From the NCBI GenBank assembly GCA_003008705.1, contig PDUO01000018.1:398630-462629 (forward strand): a stretch of DNA of 64,000 bases. Reading direction: 5' to 3'. Each line of letters begins with the position of its first letter. Position 1 is the stretch's first letter. Below the pieces are notes generated by a model, which saw nothing but the letters and a program-made list of their open reading frames with translations, had not been told where the DNA came from and made no database searches. The stretch is from Pezicula radicicola (lineage: Eukaryota; Ascomycota; Leotiomycetes; Helotiales; Dermateaceae). The translations under genes were made by a program, and so were the position numbers. Positions 57,713 to 64,000 of the stretch are shown here, piece by piece.

Positions 57713-59768
57713 ATGAAATTCAATCTCAATTTCAGCAGCCTGAACAATTCGCTCAACAACAGTTTCAGATATCAGCCTATTGGACAACCATCAGCTTCGA
57801 ATGTCAGTGGCAGCCATCGAGAGGATTACGAGATGGAAGAACCACCCGAAGGAATAGGCAAAAGAAACCCGCCTAGCTTTACAGATGATGCACATTCCAC
57901 TCTCTCCAGACGACAATCTCGTCTCACTATAGCTTCCGATACAGCTGTCATTCCCAAGGGCACTATAGATCCTGTCTACGAAGCAAAAGCTCGTGTATTA
58001 AATCAAGCGGTCTGTGATTTATATCCTAGCTCTTAATGCATTTGATTCTAATTGATGAATTTAGATTCAAGAGATTGGCATGGGACGGTATCAATGGCAG
58101 CTCTTCGTTGTTGTTGGTTTTGGTTGGGCGAATGATAATTTGTGGCCGGTATGTGCTCAAGTTCCTAGGAGAAACTCACTTCTTTCGCTCCCGGATCATT
58201 TCATGATCACCCCCGAGACCTTCAGAACATGTATCTAACTCTGAGCCTATGAATTATAGATTGTTACATCCCTCATTTGTTAGTATCACATGTATTACGC
58301 CTTCCCCATCTAGGCATACTAACTCTTGGCAGTACCACCAATTGCCAATGAATTTCTTCCAAACAGGCCCCCTTTGCTAACCCTATCACAAAACATTGGA
58401 CTCCTAGTCGGTGCTATGTTCTGGGGATTTGGCTGCGATATATTTGGCCGAAAGATGGCCTTCAACTTAACTCTTGGATTCACAGCAGTCTTTGGCCTTA
58501 TTTCTGCTGCATCACCCAACTTTGTAGCCATTGGCTTTTTTGCAGCACTCTGGAGTTTCGGAGTAGGCGGGAATTTACCCGTTGACTCAGCGGTCTTCTT
58601 GGAGTTTCTGCCGGGAACACACCAATATCTTCTAACAGTTCTTTCTATTGATTGGGCCATTGCACAAGTTATAGCAACGTTGATCGCATGGCCGCTCCTA
58701 GGTTATCATACTTGCCAAGAGAACACCACTTGTACCCGGACAGCAAACATGGGATGGAGATACTTCGTTATAACAATGGGTGGAATTGCAATGATCGAGT
58801 TCATAGCTCGATTTTGCTTCTTCACAGTTTACGAGTCTCCGAAATATCTTATGGGAAAAGGTCGAGATGAAGAAGCCGTCAGAGTTGTGCATGAAGTAGC
58901 ACGCAGGAATGGCAAAGAATCAACTCGTTCGTATCAAACAATAGCCCTTCAAACCACGAATTCACTAACATAAATACAACAGTCAGCATAGAGGACCTAC
59001 AAGCCTGCGACCCCGAAGGAACCTTCATCCAAGTCGACACCAGCGCAGCCATAAAGCAAAAACTTGAAAAATTCAACCTCTCGCACGTCCGCGCACTATT
59101 CATAACAAAGAAACTAGCCTACTCAACATCGCTGATAATGCTAGTATGGGCCTTTATAGGACTAGCCTACCCACTCTACAACGCCTTCCTCCCCTACATC
59201 CAAGCCTCACGAGGAGTTCAATTCGGCGACGGGTCAACCTATCTAACCTACCGAAACTCCCTAATAATTGCCTCTTTAGGAATTCCCGGAGCCCTTTTAG
59301 GAGCCATCTTAGTAGAAATTCCCAATTTCGGAAGAAAGGGAACTCTTGCTTTAAGTACTGTATTGACTGGTATTTTCTTATATTGTAGTACTACGGCTCT
59401 TACTTCTAATGTTTTGCTTGCTTGGAATTGTGGGTTTAATTTTTGTAGTAATGTGATGTATGCTGTGCTTTACGCGTATACGCCTGAGATTTTCCCGACG
59501 AAGGATCGTGGGACGGGGAATGCTTTGACGGCTACTGCTAATCGGGTATTTGGGATTATGGCTGTAAGTTAATTCCTCTTTCTAGGTCCTCGAAGTTTGG
59601 GTTGTTTATTTGATATGATCCTGACTTTTCGGAATATAGCCTATTATTGGAATGTTTGCCAATTTACAAACTGCGGCTCCTGTTTATACAAGTGGTGCTT
59701 TATTCCTTGCTGCGGGCATATTAGTCATTGCTCTTCCTTTTGAATCGCAGGGTTCGGCGAGTTTATAA
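57713..59768 (+). CDS. MFS transporter, SV2/sugar-porter-like
   Basis: Exons 57713-58009, 58065-58148, 58260-58278 (19 nt), 58333-58926, 58983-59563 and 59640-59768; 567 residues, all in phase. The cytoplasmic N-terminus is Ser-rich. Then IQEIGMGRYQWQLFVVVGFG and WANDNLWP, a typical first helix of fungal SV2-like or phosphate/sugar MFS proteins. Further: WGFGCDIFGRKMAF (A-like loop), GVGGNLPVDSAVFLEFLP, ESPKYLMGKGRDEEAV after helix 6, and YAYTPEIFPTKDRGTG with the PET(s)-like end. Substrate not assignable; relatives move sugars, carboxylates or phosphate. Converges on the ligase gene. Confidence 0.92.
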
Positions 59769-60430
59769 AAACTGCATACAGTTAAGGGAATGGGAATATT
59801 ATCTTTTGTGTCTTTGTATATATAGTTTGTAGAAGTAGTATTAGAGGCTTCTTCTAGTGCACTACAGTACACTTATTTAAAGGGAAAAGGAAAAAGGGAA
59901 AAGAGGAGTTCTGTTAAATAAAAGTTTAAGAAATATTTTTGTTGTTGGATTTTTTTAATAGTTGTTTACAGTAGGTACTATAGCTGCATTTAAAAGCATT
60001 ATCTTTCTATAATTTCTAATACGTTCTACCTCTAAAGAGTTAAAATTAATATTTAGTAAGGATTTAAGGTAACAGATATTACCTACTTAGGTAAAAGAGA
60101 AGGATACTTAATAGTACTCTTCAGAAAGGTCCTCTACAGTAAGAGCTAACAAACTATCCTCTAATTCTCTTCGTGTATTAAATACATTTTATATTATATA
60201 GAGTTTCACACAACCACCTGTGACTCTGAACAAGTTTGGATAAGAAAGCACAATATATCCAATGATTATATGGTGGCACTGGACAAGTAGAACCTTCGTC
60301 AACATGCTATGTTGCTGTTTGGCCCAAGGCAAGTTCTTAAATGCTCTGCACGGCGCTTTGGAACGTCTCGATACCGCCTAACCATAGGTACAGTTCAATG
60401 ATTGGGACCATTGAAGGTTGCACAGAATCG
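59769..60430. repeat. AT-rich spacer between convergent genes
   Basis: About 59870-60200 is AT-rich with runs of A and T and no ORF; probably decayed sequence plus terminators of the two convergent genes. Confidence 0.4.
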
Positions 60431-61831
60431 CTAAGCCATGGTATCCGCGTTACGTTTCGAAACTGTTGTCTTGATGTGCTTAGTGTGCAGCTCTTCGACA
60501 GCTGGAATAATCAGACTTTCGATTTCAATTTCCGGCTCGCCTTCAGGCAGATCTTTGGGATCTATGGGACGGTCAGGATCTCCAAGGGCAATAGATGCTA
60601 CTTCAACCCCACTCTTCTTCCTTTGGTGCCTTGGTACTCGTATCCATTTATCTGCTTGGCCGGGGGCTACAAAGACAACCTCCCACTTTCTTGTCGAGAG
60701 TAAATTTCCGATCACGAGATGATGCTGATACCGATCAAGCGAGTATTGAGCCTTGCGAACCAAAATTTGAGGGTCCGTTTCGAGTTTAAAAGAGACGATC
60801 ATTCCCTCAGGTGCCCATCCATCTACCAGGTTCTTCAGGAATTTCGGTACAGGATCGAGATCGACGATGAGACGCTTGCTCCGTGGTATTGCTGGCGAGG
60901 AGTCAAAGTTGTCAAACTCTTCCTTATCATCCTTTTCAACCTCTGGTTGTGCTTCACTAGCCATAGCATTTGTGGACTGAATCTTATGTTCAACCATGCG
61001 TTCCGGGGGGACGAAGAAGTCAGAAACAGCGGCTGCGAGATAAAGAAGGCCTTGTGGACCGAGAGGTCGCATGAGTTGTGCTATCGACCTGAGGACAAAG
61101 AGGTAGTCATTTATCGTAGTGAATGGCAGTGTCAAGAGGAGGTTCTTTGCCTTGGCCGAATTGTATTGTTGGAGAACCTTCCGCATCTTCTCCATGTACT
61201 GATCATTGGCAATCACATCTCCATTCGGCCCTTCATGCAAGAAATCGAGAAAGCAGTTTGTAGAATGGCTATAATGACGAGAGTATGGCAAAAGACTGTA
61301 TTCTCGATGGAGAAAAATTACTGCATAGCCAGATTCAAGAAAATACTCGGCGGATGTGGCTCCTCGGGTACCAGCGCTGAAGTTGTCGATAAATCGCACT
61401 GTTTGCCTCTCGAGAGGTACTGTAGTCCCTCCAGATGTGACCAAGACTACCCTCCTACCGGCAGATGCGTGGAAGTCGATGAAATCTTTAGCGAGCGAAG
61501 TATGCTTCTCTAGGTTTGCTGGGGCTTGGGTTACATCAAAGTAGCCCTTTTCTGCAACATCAGCTTCCGCTTTTGAGTCGGCCGAAGACATGGTGCCCTG
61601 TGATGAAGACGAGGAGAATATGGAGGATGTTGGTGAGGGTGGTCTAGAGTCTGGAAGATTGAAGGATAGGGTGAAGCTTGCGCTAGAGGGAGAGCTTTTT
61701 GGAGAGCTTCCGGGAGGGTTTTTGGTGAACAAAGAGGGCTGCTTTTTGCCAGGGTTGGACGAAGTCTGGAATGCCATCATGTCAACTTGTGTGTGGTAAA
61801 AGGAGGAGTTGTTCTGGGTCCATAAGGACAT
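60431..61831 (-). CDS. CAB2: Phosphopantothenate-cysteine ligase
   Basis: This enzyme joins 4'-phosphopantothenate to cysteine, the second step of coenzyme A synthesis, in the cytosol. It is a single exon of 466 codons from the ATG at 61831. Landmarks: VVLVTSGGTTVPLERQTVRF, FIDNFSAGTRGATSAEYFL, AVIFLHREYSLLPYSRHY, GLLYLAAAVSDFFVPPERM, the VPKFLKNLVDGWAPEGMIVS stretch with VSFKLETD, and VIGNLLSTRK. The conserved core starts near residue 110. The Ser-rich first 80 residues are extra, and an ATG at about 61591 (MSSADSKAEADVAEK) is an alternative start nearer the usual yeast length. Confidence 0.94.
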   Translation of the reverse strand: MSLWTQNNSSFYHTQVDMMAFQTSSNPGKKQPSLFTKNPPGSSPKSSPSSASFTLSFNLPDSRPPSPTSSIFSSSSSQGTMSSADSKAEADVAEKGYFDVTQAPANLEKHTSLAKDFIDFHASAGRRVVLVTSGGTTVPLERQTVRFIDNFSAGTRGATSAEYFLESGYAVIFLHREYSLLPYSRHYSHSTNCFLDFLHEGPNGDVIANDQYMEKMRKVLQQYNSAKAKNLLLTLPFTTINDYLFVLRSIAQLMRPLGPQGLLYLAAAVSDFFVPPERMVEHKIQSTNAMASEAQPEVEKDDKEEFDNFDSSPAIPRSKRLIVDLDPVPKFLKNLVDGWAPEGMIVSFKLETDPQILVRKAQYSLDRYQHHLVIGNLLSTRKWEVVFVAPGQADKWIRVPRHQRKKSGVEVASIALGDPDRPIDPKDLPEGEPEIEIESLIIPAVEELHTKHIKTTVSKRNADTMA

Positions 61832-63782
61832 CCAGGGGAATAGATATACCTCTTGAGCGCGCTTTGATACAGATGCGATTGAGTTCGGATCTGATTGAAG
61901 CTATTAAGTTGGCGCCTCGGGGATACTTTCGCTAGCTACCGCAGTCAAGGATCAACGCAATAAGTAATGCGGCTGGCTGAGAAGTGTAAGAGACCCCTTA
62001 ACCCTCAAGATAAGCAAGCGGCAGCAGAGGGACGGTGGCTGCTTGATCTAAGCTGAGAGAGATTGCATCGGTAGATGAGCACTGGTTGAGCTTATGGCTG
62101 GCGCATTATTGAAGAAGCAATTTATTCTATAAATATAATAACAATCAGGGCCGGTGATGTGTGTTATGCTCAGCTGTGTCGCGTTGCGCTTCGCTGGGCT
62201 GCTTGGTGGTTAGCAGTAAGAGTAAGGTATCGTTCGAAGTTTACTAGGAGGGGTCGTCGTTGTAGTTGTTGATCCTTTGGGTAGCCTAACTCGAAAAGCT
62301 CTGGTGCTCCCCCACCATTCCCATTGTGTATGTCCGAGGCGTAAAGGGAGGAGGGGCCTTTTTTTTTTTCAGGGGGGTTCCGGTTCTGGTAGTTCTCGGA
62401 TAAGGTAATCAGCTTCAGGTTAAGGCTACTCAGCGGCACGTGACACTCAATCTCTCCAAGCGCCGAAGAATATGTCCTCCTTATTCTGACCACCGTTCCT
62501 ACATCCACTTTGGCACATACAGTTCCCATCTGTATAGTGCATCACTGCTCCCCTACACCTACGGTGCCTCGGGTGCCCGCTCTCATCACTCACCACAGTC
62601 CTGTTCCTCCTTCGTGACCCGATCCTGCATGCAACCTGTTTCTGTTGCTACCAGGATCCTGTCCTCTGTCATCACTTCATCGCCCATTCATCATCCCTTG
62701 CAACCTCGATCTACTTGTCTTTTTTTTTAATTCTTTTTTTGCCTTTCTTTTCCTTCGTGCGTAGACTTTTTGATTGCAATGTGCGTAACGATAAGTCACG
62801 GCGCACAGCCATCATGTACTGCACTGTACAGATGCCATGAGACAGCGGCAGCAGCCTATGATATTTCTTGCGGAGGTTGTTCCGGCCAAATGGTGATACC
62901 GCCGGAACGCCTCTCTCTCTACCACAGCAGCAGACAAGCTGCAAGTTCTCGAGTGTGCAACACTGCCGTTATTATTATTATTATTATTATTATCATTGTG
63001 CTTCCTTTGCAATGCGCAGATTCAAAAGTCTAAGCATTATTTTCCTGCAGACCGTCCCCGAGAACTTGCGGAGTAGACAGTCAACACCCCACTACGCTTC
63101 CACTCCCGCTGCTCCCCATCCATAGGCCTTCATTGGCTGCCGCCAAGTGACGACAAACCATTAAAATAGGAAATCGTAGATCTACGATTGACACGGCGCC
63201 GCACGATTGCGAGCATGCATCTTTGGCCGTTGTAGCTGGCCGTCGCAAAGTCCCCTTGAATTATTTTCCTGTAGTTGATGCTGCAGATGCGAAAGCGGCG
63301 GAGAAAAAAAAAAGATGACCACTGACTGCTTTCTGTTCTTCTCTTGGAAATTCTGCTTGCCCTCGGCGACTATCCTCCGCATTGCAGCAAACCAGCCTAC
63401 TATAGCGGTATAGCTCCATCAACCACTTACCAAAGAGCACTAGGGCATCCATCACCAGCATGTGCATTTCCAGTTAAATAAGGTTTACGATGTAAGTATG
63501 TGCTTCTTTTTTGACAAGTTGAGGGGCTCTCCCTGGTCGTCTTCACATTGCCAAATCGCCGTCTCTCTTTTCGATTCGCAACTTTAACCCTTCTAGATCA
63601 CTTACTCTAGCTCCGTTACTAATAGAGTATGAACGCCTAGCAATACTACTGAAGCAGTGCTTCCCCATGCTCATCGCTGAGCGTCCCAGGGCATCCGAGC
63701 CACTCGAACGTTCCGCCATCTAACCTTCCATCCATTGCAGCACCGCATCAAATCATCGGCGACAGAGGTCACACCACTCGCG
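61832..63782. other. Intergenic with microsatellite
   Basis: Divergent region between the ligase and the gene at the right edge. A TTA repeat (about eight units) lies at 62969-62993. Several ORFs of 60-120 codons are contradictory and carry no domain. Confidence 0.45.
62969..62993. repeat. TTA microsatellite
   Basis: Eight uninterrupted TTA units. Confidence 0.9.
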
Positions 63783-64000
63783 ATGTCCGCGGAAAAGAAA
63801 GCTAAACGAGGACGCACTGGACACACTGGACGTTCCCGGCGTTCGGAAGAACATGATATGCCCTCCCACGAGGCTTCTTCTATCCAAGGTTTCGCTCCCA
63901 TCAATTTCACCACCCCGCAACCGGGTGCCTCCTCAAGACCCTCAGCTCACTCCTCTCGCTTGGAACAGGGGAATAGAGTTAACATCGAATCTGCGAGTAC
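63783..64000 (+). CDS. 5' end of a gene cut by the window edge
   Basis: The ATG at 63783 opens a frame that stays open to base 64000. The first residues are basic (MSAEKKAKRGRTGHTGRSRR) and then Ser/Pro-rich, suggesting a disordered, possibly nuclear N-terminus. Function cannot be told from 72 codons. Confidence 0.5.
   Translation, partial: MSAEKKAKRGRTGHTGRSRRSEEHDMPSHEASSIQGFAPINFTTPQPGASSRPSAHSSRLEQGNRVNIESAS

Overview
The window is from the nuclear genome of a filamentous ascomycete. Short GT-AG introns (about 45-110 nt) interrupt most genes. The conserved genes are typical of Pezizomycotina (TBF1-type telomere protein, GDT1, WSC-like sensor, Vps62-like protein, LaeA-like methyltransferases, TMEM184/OST-alpha protein), and they alternate with AT-rich, gene-poor stretches. 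A leotiomycete is my guess; species cannot be read from the sequence. All calls come from reading the sequence by eye. Exon joins were checked for phase, not by alignment.

Layout. 0-12.5 kb: 3' part of a phosphoserine phosphatase; a LaeA-like methyltransferase with one frameshift; the decayed C-terminus of a TAP-like alpha/beta hydrolase; a secreted or membrane Cys-rich protein; and a second, intact LaeA-like methyltransferase on the opposite strand. 13.8-27.3 kb is a conserved housekeeping block: Vps62-like, TBF1-like, GDT1, L-rhamnose mutarotase, thioredoxin-like protein and an MFS transporter. 27.8-32.0 kb: a decayed multi-LysM gene and a second broken gene, tail to head on the minus strand. 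33.1-35.0 kb: TMEM184/OST-alpha protein.

35-46 kb is an accessory, gene-poor stretch. It holds a series of very small ORFs encoding one or two membrane segments, plus a 52-residue secreted peptide with a Cys-Gly-Cys-Cys-Cys cluster. Several have TATAAA boxes upstream and none belongs to a family I recognise. 46.4-61.8 kb: WSC-like sensor, PI-PLC-like protein lacking one expected catalytic His, a 1118-residue kelch membrane protein, an MFS transporter and phosphopantothenate-cysteine ligase (convergent with the transporter). The right edge cuts a new gene.

Two signals stand out. First, several loci switch abruptly over a few hundred bases from amino-rich (A+C) to keto-rich (G+T) on the same strand, regardless of gene orientation; in the small membrane-protein ORFs the switch falls where the soluble N-terminus meets the membrane segment. 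Second, the two LaeA-like paralogues are unusually intron-dense, with exons down to 12 nt and a shared 23-nt exon.
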